The notes beneath the pieces were generated by a model. It saw only the letters and a list, made by a program, of their open reading frames with translations. It was not told the origin of the DNA and ran no database searches. Below are positions 1 to 10,232 of a stretch of 64,000 bases of DNA, one piece after another. Position 1 is the stretch's first letter; each line of letters opens with the position of its first letter. A program made the position numbers and the translations under genes. Origin of the DNA: Apostichopus japonicus (lineage: Eukaryota; Echinodermata; Holothuroidea; Aspidochirotida; Stichopodidae); the NCBI RefSeq assembly GCF_037975245.1, contig NC_092571.1:13544917-13608916 (forward strand), given 5' to 3'.

Positions 1-33
1 ATATTATACAAATATCATAGAGTAATGTCTTAC

Positions 34-470
34 CTTGATCGGTTCTAGAGATGTTAAATTCACATCTGTCAGTATACTGTGATGTAGCTTGGGACTCCAA
101 CGGTTCCTGAGTAGCGATGCATCCAATGGTTGAGTTCTGATCACAAGAAGATACGTATACTGAAAGCTTTTTGGTTCCGTTATTATCCGTGTAACGTTTC
201 TGATAATCACAGCCTTCGGGTTTGATTACTTCCAGATTTATCGGTGGATACCCGTCTGTTATTGAACAAGATAGGACGACGTGGTATGATGCAGATGGAG
301 ATGAGGAAGGGCCTTCACAAACAAGAGGTGTAGGAGGCTGGTAGACTGTAAAGAGTAAACGGGAGTTATCATCAGTCAATGATAGATTAAAAGTACAAAA
401 ATCCTCACGTTGAACGTTGAACTCAAGGAAAGTACCACGAGTAATCCTCCTCAATATATTGAACATTAAC
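34..470 (-). pseudogene. D1: truncated A-like Ig gene relic
   Basis: Read on the minus strand, a frame related to gene A gives the linker (QPPTPLVCEGPSSSPS) and a complete second Ig domain. It keeps the cysteines of LVC, LSC, EGC, SSC, IGC and DRC, and then meets a splice donor of the form AAG|GTAAGA at its left end. Upstream, the end of the first Ig domain is recognisable (YIEED), but a TGA stop follows a few codons later and the segment matching LYSHHTYH is missing. No signal peptide or start is present. The second domain alone is open, so a functional exon cannot be excluded, but a truncated pseudogene is more likely. The related D2 and D3 are worse preserved. Confidence 0.7.
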
Positions 471-1769
471 TTAAGTCAATTTTTATTGAATTTGCAGCAA
501 ACATATCCTATTTTACCTTTATTATACAAGAAAGCTCATTGGCACTTAAAGATTGCCGACACAAATGTGGTGCTAGAAACAAAATATGGCAATATTACGT
601 TAAGTCATAATATTTAAGTGTTGCATTCGTATAATAACATTCACGGACTGAATGTAAAGAAAACTGGCGAAGCTCTCACATGCAATATGATACTTAACAT
701 GACTCCGTGAGCATTCTACCTTAATTAGCTATGAATAATTGACGAATGCTTCCACAATGTGACGTTACATTGTAGACACCTACACTTGTTAAATGCTTGA
801 CTATGTTAAATATACTTTCTTTTTTTGCAAAAAGTGTCTCGGAAGAACATTTCGAACCACTCCTATATACTATATATAGAATTCCTGTTTAAATATGAAA
901 TCAATATCATTTATCGAACCTTTGAGATGCCACAAAACGAGATTAGAAATACAGATGCTATCTTTAATAATTTTGCACAGACCGAGAACGTATTACTGTA
1001 CTTTAGTAATTATCTTGTTACGAGTTCACTGTTTATGCGTATACCAGATCTAATACTTGAGTCAGTGTGGGATAAAAACATTAAAATACGATGTTGTTGT
1101 AAGGCATGACAAGATTGTTATTACAATACATTACAATGTACAGACTGATAGCTACATCCGACCAAAATACAAAACATGCATCAAAGTATCACTCCAAGAA
1201 GGTGATACAATTATCATATATCACTAGTGTTACCTATAATATTTTATTAGATCAAAGAGCGCATGTCATCGGGTCGTGATCACAATCGCAATGAGACTGG
1301 AATATTATATTTATATATATAATACGAGACGGAAATGATCTTGAGCGTGATAGAAATGGACAATTAGACCATATTGTGAACTTTATGGACTGCTTTTCTG
1401 CTAGTTATTTTTTTCTTCGTTAAAAGTGAGAGCGTCTGTCAAGACTTTAAAACTTACCAGCCCTACCGATGAGTGATGAGTAGCAAATGTATTTCATTTC
1501 TTTGATTTTCTTAATGATAAATAAATATCATCTCACAAAGGAGATCGGCAGAGTACTAAGCGTTTTGTGACTGCTAACTGTATTCTTTTGGTCCGTTCGG
1601 TTACAACATTTTACCGGGCTAATATTTCCGGTATTATCCCCAGCCCACTCCTCCCTGTTCATATAAAGCCTGTGTTTTGTCACTAAAACCGTGAACGAGA
1701 TATAAATGAAGGAAAACATCGTTGACCTAGAAAAGCTGGAAGTTGATATCAAATAACAGTGTGTCCTAC
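471..1769. other. Non-coding stretch between D1 and C1
   Basis: I see no supportable gene here. The part near 990-1060 matches the region just beyond D2 and D3, so it belongs to the ancestral unit. The open frame of C1 continues past its splice donor into 1528-1769 and includes a short hydrophobic run followed by basic residues. That run is conserved as drifting sequence next to C2, and could be intron or an alternative read-through 3' end. Confidence 0.5.
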
Positions 1770-2559
1770 CTGGATATGTCTTTGGAAGTTCCCAAGAACA
1801 GCTATCAGAGAAACCTGTGCTGGACATGAAGTCTAAGTTTCCCTGAGAAGCAAAACAGCCCACTGATGAATTACCACTACACGAGGTAATATAAATCTTT
1901 AACACATTATCTTTACCTTCACGTGAATAATGCTTCTTAAAACTACAGTCTTTTGGTTCAATAACGTGTAAGTCTACAACTGGATATGCGTCTGGAATGG
2001 AACATGTCAGTTCAAATTTATAGTCATTATTCGGATGTAAAGTAAGATTTTTCCTTTCACAGAGGAGAGGTGAAGGAGGACGATAAATGGTAAGCAGACG
2101 GTAAGTATGTTGAACGAGAAGTATGTTATAGTAATCATCGAACAATGATACATGGTAGGTTCCAGCATCTTCTGGTTGGAGGTTTAGGATTGAAAAACCA
2201 AAGTCATAATCAAAGTACGATTGATAATCTCCGTGCGAGTATTCTACTTGAAATAAATAACGATTGACTGTGTGATCATAATCCGACCTGAAGAGCTCAG
2301 TGTAAGCAAAAGTACGGGTAGATGTTTCTCCGGTGTGGGCCATCTCAGTGAAATTCAACTCTAATCGAAGTGTGTGTATATATCTATATGAAAAAGAAAT
2401 ATCTCAAAAGGGAAAGTCACATCCTACAACCGAATAGCAGTCTGTCGATTTCATAGCTGGTCCATCTTGACAATTAAAATCACAATCGCTACACTCGGAA
2501 AAATACATTAACTGCAACAATAGGAAGAAGAAAATATCAGAAAAATGTACAATCTCCAT
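1770..2559 (-). pseudogene. C1: two-Ig-domain secreted/receptor exon with one in-frame TGA
   Basis: From the ATG the frame encodes a hydrophobic leader (MEIVHFSDIFFFLLLQLMYF), then the family's N-terminal cysteine pattern C-x3-C-x10-C-x4-C-D. A TGA at 2404-2406 follows, and the frame then stays open through the first Ig domain (LNFTEMA, DAGTYHVSL), the linker (YRPPSPLLC) and the second domain with its six cysteines. It ends at a donor CCAG|GTAGGA in phase 1. Length without the stop would be about 263 residues. The TGA takes the place of the Pro of SFP in related loci, with no indel. The same TGA is in C2 and C3. It is probably an old pseudogene, but the long open frame after the stop leaves stop read-through possible. 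Cell role is unknown; the leader suggests secretion or the cell surface. Confidence 0.6.
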
Positions 2560-2689
2560 TGTTAAAGGGATCTTATCTTACAATATTTACGCTGTGCGTT
2601 ATAATTACCGATGCTTAGCTCTGCAGTGTAGTCTTCTCTCGATAGAAACCAATAGTAGAGAGAAGGTATTCTAGAAGAGATTAAGGTTC

Positions 2690-2700
2690 TTGCGCATGCT
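2690..2700. promoter_or_regulatory. NRF-1-like palindrome upstream of C1
   Basis: TTGCGCATGCT lies about 130 bases before the C1 ATG. Its core, GCGCATGC, recurs upstream of nearly every A, B and C locus in the window. The vertebrate NRF-1 (sea urchin P3A2) consensus YGCGCAYGCGCR is established knowledge; binding here is inferred. Confidence 0.55.
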
Positions 2701-4214
2701 CGGAAGTGTTCAGAACATGTAATATCAATGTAGCCACGCGTCTAAGAACGCTGATACTAAAATAGTAAAATAAAATATATTAAACAGTATTTTTCAATGA
2801 ATTTATACAAATTCCCTTTCTTTGCTGATGGTACGATCTGTGTCGACTATAATTTTGGAAGAACAACGTATTCGTCTGAGCCTCTTTCATTAACATGAAG
2901 TTTGCCTGATGGGAAGTGGTTGATAATTGTAGTAACTATGAAAGAATGCAACAAGGATGACATATTACTTACAAACATTTGACACAGTTTCTTGAACACC
3001 CGGGTTCTTTTTATACATGACAGCAGATACTAAGTAATATAATCGAAATTTATTTTTAAAAAGGTCAAATAGAGGGAGGGGTACCCGACAAATATGAGAC
3101 TAACAATAAGTTGTATTCATTATTATAATATATTTAATTAAGTCTGATAATAAATTGCCCCAGGCCAACCCTGGCTGTCGACGTCAATGCTTCTATAGTT
3201 CGTCAGCATTTGACCATGCAGTCACCATCAAAATCGTTTATACGCGTAACAGACACTACAGTATAGACGCAGTTTGTGGCTATGGATTCTGATTAAAGTA
3301 TGAAGAACAATCAAAAGTATCTTGGAAAATAAAAACAAGAAATATTAGACAAGAAAGGAAAACGATGATTCGATACCTTAGCGAAATGAGTTGTTGGGCG
3401 CTCGGAGTACATTCCGAGAAGCCATCATTGCATATTGTTATTACTCGTAGTATTCAACATATTAAATTTATGATTAATATATTTTGTTAATTTATTGTTG
3501 ACTCATAGCACTTGTTTGTTCTCTTTTATCCAGGATGACGTTAAATTGACAAGTTGCTCATGTTTAATTATGCAAAAATAGGGCAAAATTGCAGTTCAAA
3601 AGAACGAAAATCTGTGTATCCACCGTCAATGAGATAATAGTGATTCATTACCTTACGAATTAAATTGGTTGTTTTTGGTAACTTTATATATGGCAAAAGA
3701 GGCAAGTGGGAATGAAAATACAAGCTGAACGAGAAAGAAAGAAAGAGAACTTGAAATTAATCCCAAAAGTCGACGCTTATCACAGAGATATGCTAGAAAG
3801 AAAACGAGAACATATTTGTACCCAATCGTCTTGAACTGAACACGTGGAAAGAACCTTCAACGTAACAGAACTTATAAGTAATAGGCGTAAACACTTATGA
3901 GAATATGTAGAAAGATGCTTTTTACTGTTATTAATTACAATGTTGTGTATATTTCACACTCATATACGCTCTCTGTCCTTCTTTGCGTCTTTGTCGACTG
4001 CTTTCTACAAAGAATCTTGACAACAACAAATATGAGTGTGTGACGTCATATTACCAGAATACACTACCAACAAACTGAACAAGAATAATGGATTTTAATT
4101 TGTTCTATCGAAGTTTGCTTTACAGAAAACAGATCTGATTAATACTGATGAAATTAATATTTTTAGATTGAATTACTGACAAGGAACATAATTTAAAGGG
4201 TTCCAGGATAACTG
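2701..4214. other. Unit-1-specific insert between C1 and A1, left part
   Basis: Units 2 and 3 have only about 1.5 kb between C and A, whereas unit 1 has about 3.4 kb. This is the left part of the excess. It holds no supportable gene. It contains one dispersed repeat near 3396-3540 and otherwise unassigned AT-rich DNA. Confidence 0.5.
3396..3540 (+). repeat. Dispersed repeat shared with 13,007 and 40,017
   Basis: About 140 bases from the ATTCC-GAGAAG region to the TTTTATCCAGGAT end match 13,007-13,145 and 40,017-40,155 with few differences. In those places it follows directly after a LINE endonuclease fragment. The origin is unknown; it may be the end of a composite retroelement. Confidence 0.6.
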
Positions 4215-5147
4215 CCCGGGTCAAAGCCCCCCCCCCCCCGGAGAATTCCCACTCCGGACAATTCCCAACCATAACAATTCCCCCCGGACGATTTCTCCCC
4301 GGACAGTCCCCCTCCTCGAAAATTTCGAAGATTGATTGACAGCCGATTTAGGCGGGGTTTACGCTATCAGTCCAGTAAAAATGAGGGTGAAGCTAGAACT
4401 AACTACAACAGAACATTTCATGTGTTCATATTGTTGTTGTGTCCCCACTGAAGCGTGACTGCATATATTCCTTTTGCCTCTGGCAAGGAATAAAAAAGGG
4501 TCAAAGAAAAGTCCACCAGGAAACAAACGCGGCTATAGTGCGCGCGAAGTGCGCAGTAAATGTTAAGGTTATCTTGTTTTACTACATTGCAAAAGTATTA
4601 CATTGGTAGCGTGACAGGACGAAAGTGGTAATTCAGATCTCTATGTAAGTAGACAAAAGTAAACCAATATCTTACACCTTTATGTGGAAAAATTAAGCGA
4701 AAGTCACTCTCTACATGCAGACGTGGTTTACACACAGAAAACGGAAATAAATAAATATATCACCAATGCACTCTCGCACAAAGATACTCGTATCCTTTAA
4801 CGTCGCGATTATTTTTTTTCCCAGGTGAGTTGGGCCCGTTGGTTATGCTAATATAAAATAATATAGTACGCACGCACAGTTTTTACTGGTAACTAGCGTT
4901 ATAAAATCGTCCCAATTTGGTGCTCCCGATTGACAATAATCTGTGGGCCAATAGTGTCCGGGGGAAATTGTCCGGGATGGTAATTGTCCGGTGGGGAGTC
5001 CACCGGGGTAGGATATTGTCCAGGTGGAGTTTTCTCTGGTAAGAATTGTCCATGGTGGGTATTACCTAGGTGGGAATAGTCCGGGGGTACTTGTCCAGGG
5101 GGGTTGTCTGGGGGAGGGGGGTAATTTTCCAGGGGGAGTCACCAATT
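4215..5147. mobile_element. DNA element with inverted arrays of a short motif at both ends
   Basis: The left end (about 4215-4320) has repeated C-rich units containing CCGGACAATTCCC and variants. The right end (about 4925-5147) has the reverse complement, with about ten units around GGAATTGTCCGG and GTGGG spacers. The two arrays are therefore inverted relative to each other and enclose about 600 bases with no open frame of note. The arrangement suggests a non-autonomous DNA transposon with iterated terminal repeats. No transposase is present. The matching position in units 2 and 3 lacks the element. No clear target-site duplication was identified. Confidence 0.55.
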
Positions 5148-6146
5148 AAAGAGTGTGACATCGTATAACCATAATACACTACCCATTTACTTAACAAGGA
5201 TAGTGGGTTTTAATTTGACTTTCACACGTTGCTTTACAGAAATTTTACGTGCTTAAATTTAAAATGGTGAGTGCTGGGAGATCATAATACTGCTTAAAGT
5301 AAATGTTACTAGATTACTTACTAACTAACAATGTATTGCAGGTTCTCGTAAAACATGAATGTGAACTGAAGATAGTAAACGTAGGGAAAATAATGTCGCT
5401 CGTTCAAAATATGCCATGAACTCACTGTTTATCTTCACAGATTCGATACACACCAAAACCAACTGAAATGACAACAGTCCAATTTCCTTACCATAAAATG
5501 TTGCCTAAATTAAGTTAATACACCATTAATTAAAGACTATAGGTACTACCCTCATTTTATATTAATACTTGGTAAAGTTTAAATTTTTTATAGGCTCTCA
5601 GGTCAATGCCTATGTGAATCCTGCAATGGTGTCGTCATCCTTGGTTGTAACTAACATATATATTAAAACATATTATGTTCTAGTGTAGCTTATATCCGTC
5701 ACACTGCGTGCGGTTTTCCGTTCCTTTAAATTACATATGAAGCCTATTAATCAACACAGCAAGGCTTCACTGTATTACTGTACTAAAGTACTCGTGTGTT
5801 TGTACGGTAATGGAGCTTATGGTTAAGAAAAAGAAGTCACTTGAGCACACCCACAGCCCACTGACTTCGGAGCAACACGTGCAAGGAAACACTTTGAAAG
5901 AGCTAAAAGTCATATTGGGTTAAATTTGTGTACTTTAACGATAACAGGGCACTAGCAGTTACAGAAGTATTGCATTGATTGCATTGATTGTGTTGGTGCG
6001 ATTTAGTATTCCAAAATTGTTCTTAGTCTGAAACATTTTCTAAGTGGGTGGGGTATTTTTATATGTTAGACGATGACTTTCAAAATGATGAATATACAGT
6101 TTTCTCATTGTTGGCGTGCACGGCTAATTATATAAATGATAGACTC
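5148..6146. other. Non-coding stretch downstream of A1
   Basis: This stretch is shared with 30.5-31.4 kb and 52.1-53.0 kb, where units 2 and 3 are nearly identical and unit 1 is clearly more diverged. I searched the minus strand by eye for a transmembrane or terminal exon of gene A and found none that I can support. Confidence 0.5.
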
Positions 6147-6148
6147 AC

Positions 6149-6944
6149 CTGGACTACTAGAGATGTTAAATTCACACCTGTCCGAATACTGCGGCGTGGA
6201 AAGGAACGCCAGCGATTCCTGGGTAGCGATGCACCCAACAGTTGAGTTCTCATTACAAGACGTAATGTCAACAGAAAGCTCTTGAATACCGTTTTCATCC
6301 GTGTAATGTTTCTGAAAATCACAGCCCTCGGGCTCAATCATTTCCAAATTTACCGTTGGAAACCCGTCTGTTATTGAACAAGATATAGTTACGTGGTAGG
6401 AACCAGATGGGGATGAGGAGGGTCCTTGACAAACAAGAGGTGTAGGAGGCTGGTAGACTGTAAAGAGATGATAGGTGTGATGAGAGTAAAGGGTATGTGG
6501 AGATTCTTCTTCAGTCAATGATAGATGATAATTACCAGCATCCTGTCGTTGAAGGTTTAAGATGGAGAAAGAGAAATCAACCTTAGCAATGTTAGACCAG
6601 TAGGAGGATAGATCTTCCTCGATATATTCTACCTTTCCTTGAAATAAATATTGATTGACTGTCTGATTCAGTTTGAATTGTAAACCGTTGTAAGAGTAAG
6701 TTGGTTTAGAGGGAACATCTCCATTAGTACGTCTTGTAAAGTTCATCGCTACTCGTAAACCATTCATATCTATAGTAATATGAATATCCGGGAACGAGAA
6801 GTCACAACCTAGCATAGCGTAGCATTTCTTTGATTTTACTGTTTGTCCTTCTGTGCAGTGATAGTTACAACCGATTACGTTACAAGTATATAATGCCAAG
6901 AAGATGGCAAGATGACAGAACTTTGAAACAATGAAACCATCCAT
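6149..6944 (-). CDS. A1: secreted/receptor-type protein exon, signal peptide plus two Ig domains
   Basis: The exon encodes about 265 residues. Residues 1-25 are a signal peptide (hydrophobic AIFLALYTCNVIG). Next comes the cysteine cluster C-NYH-C...C-YAML-G-C-D, then a V-like first Ig domain with the DAGNY turn motif and N-glycosylation sites (NFT, NQT). A YQPPTPLVC linker leads to a second Ig-like domain (about residues 165-260) with six cysteines, including TISC and VGC. The canonical F-strand cysteine of domain 1 is missing (Y-H-L where Y-x-C is usual). The exon ends at CCAG|GTGAGT, phase 1. It is 39 bases shorter than A2 and A3, all lost in the loop after GCD. No later exon was found, so membrane anchoring is unknown. 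The family is unrecognised; a role in recognition or immunity is inferred from its layout. Confidence 0.85.
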
Positions 6945-7050
6945 GTTTTAATAACTAACGACTTTTAAAGTTGTCCAACGTCGCAGACGTGCGTTTGTGT
7001 CTACATTTATTTGAAAACTTATAGAGATAGAAAGTGATCTTTGTTACAAC

Positions 7051-7060
7051 GCGCATGCGT
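7051..7060. promoter_or_regulatory. NRF-1-like palindrome upstream of A1
   Basis: GCGCATGCGT lies 107 bases before the A1 ATG, in a stretch almost identical upstream of A2. The spacing to the ATG is kept in A2 (110) and A3 (109). Confidence 0.6.
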
Positions 7061-7061
7061 C

Positions 7062-8470
7062 AATTTGCTTTCAACTGTGCATGACTGGAAAATATATTTC
7101 CGACATGACAACATACATATACGAGTGTTTCGAATTTAAACATCGCTTCGTTTTTCTATTTAATTTGATCAGTTATATTAGCTAAGAAGTAATGATTTTA
7201 ATATAACATTGTTATTTAATGACAAACATATTTTTATAAGAGTGAGTATGTGTGTATGAATCGTTTGTTGTCCTTTTGTGCTCTCGCTATTAATTTAATG
7301 CTTTTACGTGGCTTTTGAAACAGTACCCTACAGTAACATCAAATCAAGTTTTAGTATGTAACGAATGTCATTAATATACTTCCTACTGAGTTAGACCGAG
7401 AAAAACAGAAGATGAGAATGCAACGTGGAGCTTGAAATGAAGCACTGGCAAAGCATAAGCACATATACATTATCTTAATCATTTTAAACTGATACATCAT
7501 GAAACGGAATGACTGTACCTGAAAGTGATGATGCTCTTATGTTAAACATTGAACAAAACTGAATTCGTGAGCATTCTATTTTAATCTGCTCTGGTGACCT
7601 GACGAGTGAATTCAAAATATGATGCAACAGTTTAGATAACAACACATCATCATTTGATGGCTAAAATAACATCTTCCATATGAGGTATTAACAAAAAATC
7701 CGGATTAACTATTCTGTTTTTCTTTTGTTAGCTTTATATTTCAAATCCAGGTGAATTATTACATGTATAGTTCTCGATCATCCGCATCAAATTATTTTAG
7801 TGTTTCTTTATCACAGTTTAAATACAACAGGCTCGTGCACTCATATGGTAGGAAGATTAGTGAAACGCATTTACAAATGGTGAAACCTTGATTACCCTAC
7901 CATTGCTTTTTTTGGTAGAATCCTTAACCCTTACTTATTGAATAATTTTGGAATAAAATTAACGGCATTTTTCATTGTGCAATTATCAGGTAATTTATAT
8001 TGACTATGCACACCTCGATAACGAAGGTCCAAGCCGACTTTGAACTCAATTCGCTTCCAAAGAATATGGCAAAACTTTGTCAGAGAACTGAACATCTGTC
8101 TCCATTTTGATGGTCCTCTAACCCGCCTTACCTAATAACCATCAGTTTATAATGGTAGTTTTATAATGTAGAAATATATTCAAATTCACTTCAGAAAACA
8201 AAAAGACACATGATGTCATCCTTGTTAAGGAATAGTTAAAGTGGTTTCTTATTAAACTGTTTGTATTTTTCGCAAACATCTAATTATTTGGATATTTCTG
8301 TCCGCCTTTTTTTCTTCAATCAGAGTAACTTCTGAGGAATTTTCAAATTTACAGTCACGCTTTGCCAAATGTTTCAATGATTATGATTACTCTGAACATA
8401 TGTCTCTAACACTCGTCGGCTTTTAGTCATATATAACTGGATATGAGTAGATTCATGTTAGGTAGAGCTT
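7062..8470. other. Non-coding interval between A1 and B1
   Basis: This interval is closely matched at 32.5-33.7 kb and more distantly at 54.1-55.2 kb. No second Ig-domain exon for B1 could be found on the minus strand, and no other gene is supportable. Confidence 0.5.
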
Positions 8471-8472
8471 AC

Positions 8473-8950
8473 CAAAAAGACGGTATGTGTTTTGCAACAC
8501 AGTCGGGCCGAAAGTAAAGTTTCTGTTTGTAGACTTTATTTCAACTTGATAAGTTCCAGCATCGTCTAGCTGGATATTTAGGATTGAGAAAGTAAAGCAA
8601 AAAAAGCGATCCCCTTGGTCATAATAAAGGTATTCAACTTGGAATAGATAACGATCATAAGTATGATCATCATAATACCAGAACATTCCAGAGTAAAGCA
8701 AGGGAGCGCGAAGAACATTATCATCGGTAGCTAGCTCGGTGAAATTCAAATCTAATCTAAATATATATGGTCTATATATATATGAAAATGAATTATTTGG
8801 AAACGATAAGTCACAGCCTACAACCACATAACAGTCTGTTGAATTTACTGTAGGTCCATCTTGACAGTGATAATCACAACAAATATCTTCGGAAAATGAA
8901 AAAGTGATAAGAAAAAATAAAAAGCAATGTAAAACAGGTACAAATCCCAT
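8473..8950 (-). CDS. B1: signal peptide plus single Ig domain exon
   Basis: The exon encodes about 159 residues. The signal peptide is residues 1-21 (HCFLFFLITFSFSED). The cysteine cluster CDYHC...DC...GCD follows, then a V-like Ig domain with LNFTELA, YDRYLFQVEYL, FSILNIQLDDAGTY and a closing TYRLFG. It ends at TTTG|GTAAGC, phase 1, exactly where A and C proteins run on into their second Ig domain. The F-strand cysteine is again absent (DAGTYQV), and an extra cysteine sits beside the first (DICCDY). N-glycosylation sites include NST, NFT. The frame closes soon after the donor, so without splicing a one-domain protein of 165 residues would result. The downstream exon is unknown. Confidence 0.82.
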
Positions 8951-9085
8951 ATCGATAGATCGCGGTATTGTGACAATAATACACAGTAAATATGATGAAT
9001 TTATTGCAACACTTCGCGCATCTGTCTGTAAAGCGAGGAGCGCTGTTTATGAATCAAAACAAGGAATCGTTATTAAGAAACACCC

Positions 9086-9097
9086 GTGCATGCGCAC
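9086..9097. promoter_or_regulatory. NRF-1-like palindrome upstream of B1
   Basis: GTGCATGCGCAC is a perfect 12-base palindrome about 137 bases before the B1 ATG, with an identical counterpart upstream of B2. Confidence 0.6.
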
Positions 9098-9349
9098 ATG
9101 TGTGTTTTCATTTGAATAACATATGTGCTGATTCAAAATGAAAATGACTAGACTGACAATGAAGTTTTTTATTGCTACGTGACAATAAAAATGAATTGAA
9201 CTTGTAGTTTCGAGAGAAGGAAGTCTGCTTGATGTCTGTAGTGTTTTCATAACCTTTTAACTTGTAATCTTAATGGATGCAAAGCAGTTGAAATCGCTCG
9301 GATGATTTTATTTTATACATGCAAGTCAAACATGTTTTAAATTCCCTGT

Positions 9350-9666
9350 TGGTTGTTGGGTGTGGGGGTTGTGTGGTCGTTAAATAATATGGGTTGGTTT
9401 TTTTCGGTTTGTGGTTTGGAGTTGGCTTTTTTGGGCCGGTTTGCAGTTTTTTTTTTTTTTTTGCTTCTGTTGGCCTTTGGGTCCGTGTCCTTTTCACGTC
9501 ACGTTAAACGCTACGTTAGTGAGAGATTTGTGTTTGTGGGTTTCAGTTGGGTTTTTGGTGGTTGTTTTACAGGTGGTTGTTTGTGGTGGTTGTTTTACAG
9601 ACTGAGATTGTTTTTGGTTCTGTTGACCTTTGGTCCGTGTCCGTTTTCTTTGCACGTAAAAAGCAC
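9350..9666 (+). mobile_element. LINE 3'-end insertion (ORF1-only LINE family), unit 1 only
   Basis: The T/G-rich segment ends in TTTGCACGTAAAAAGCAC, the 3' terminus shared by the LINEs of this window. Its last part is the reverse complement of the 3' end of the element at 35,654-37,253. It is flanked by the 10-base direct repeat AATTCCCTGT (9340-9349 and 9667-9676). The sister site near 34,645 in copy II is uninterrupted, so the insertion followed the duplication. It is heavily 5'-truncated with no coding capacity. Confidence 0.8.
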
Positions 9667-9676
9667 AATTCCCTGT

Positions 9677-10232
9677 GTCTGCATTTTCTGTAAGAAATTA
9701 TAATGCGTTAAGCGTTTAAAGTATGCAAGTTGTCGAGTCTCGTGAATTTTACATAGTTACTATTTAACTTAACCAGATTCACCATTGAATTAGTTGTTAT
9801 ACGTATCTATTAAAGACAGAAAACATATCTTTAAGGCTAAAATGAGGAATCCTTTGACGCAAGTTTTTATATTTCAACAACTTTATATCGTACTGACTAT
9901 TACTCAATATAAGATAATTGTAAGTAATCAAGGTGAGACAACCCTCATAGACTTTAGCAAACATTGTCCTTATATTACAGTCGTATATAGTACGCAACGC
10001 AGGTTATTGTAGCCATCCATTGTAATATTTTAGAGAGAATATTTCATATGTTTTTATTTTGGTTACCACTGTTTCCAAGATGGTTTAATAATATTATCAT
10101 GTATGTGAGACTTAAAATCGACTATTTGGTTGCCTAGCTTTTCTTCTACAATTCAATGCTCCGGCGAAATGATACAACAACGATATGAATTGCATCCCGC
10201 GCTAGAGAAGTGAAGTGCGTGACGCTACTGCG
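9677..10232. other. Non-coding stretch
   Basis: It is matched at 34.67-35.16 kb (very close) and 56.1-56.6 kb (more diverged). Short open frames occur but are not conserved as protein. No gene is supportable. Confidence 0.5.

Noticed and set aside
2404-2406. Selenocysteine codon in C1
   Set aside because: The matching residue in A and B is Pro, not Cys; no SECIS-like element was identified, and C2 and C3 with the same TGA are plainly dead.
9353-9703. Hydrophobic plus-strand frame of 116 codons
   Set aside because: It arises from the T/G-rich 3' UTR of a LINE insertion absent from the sister copy.
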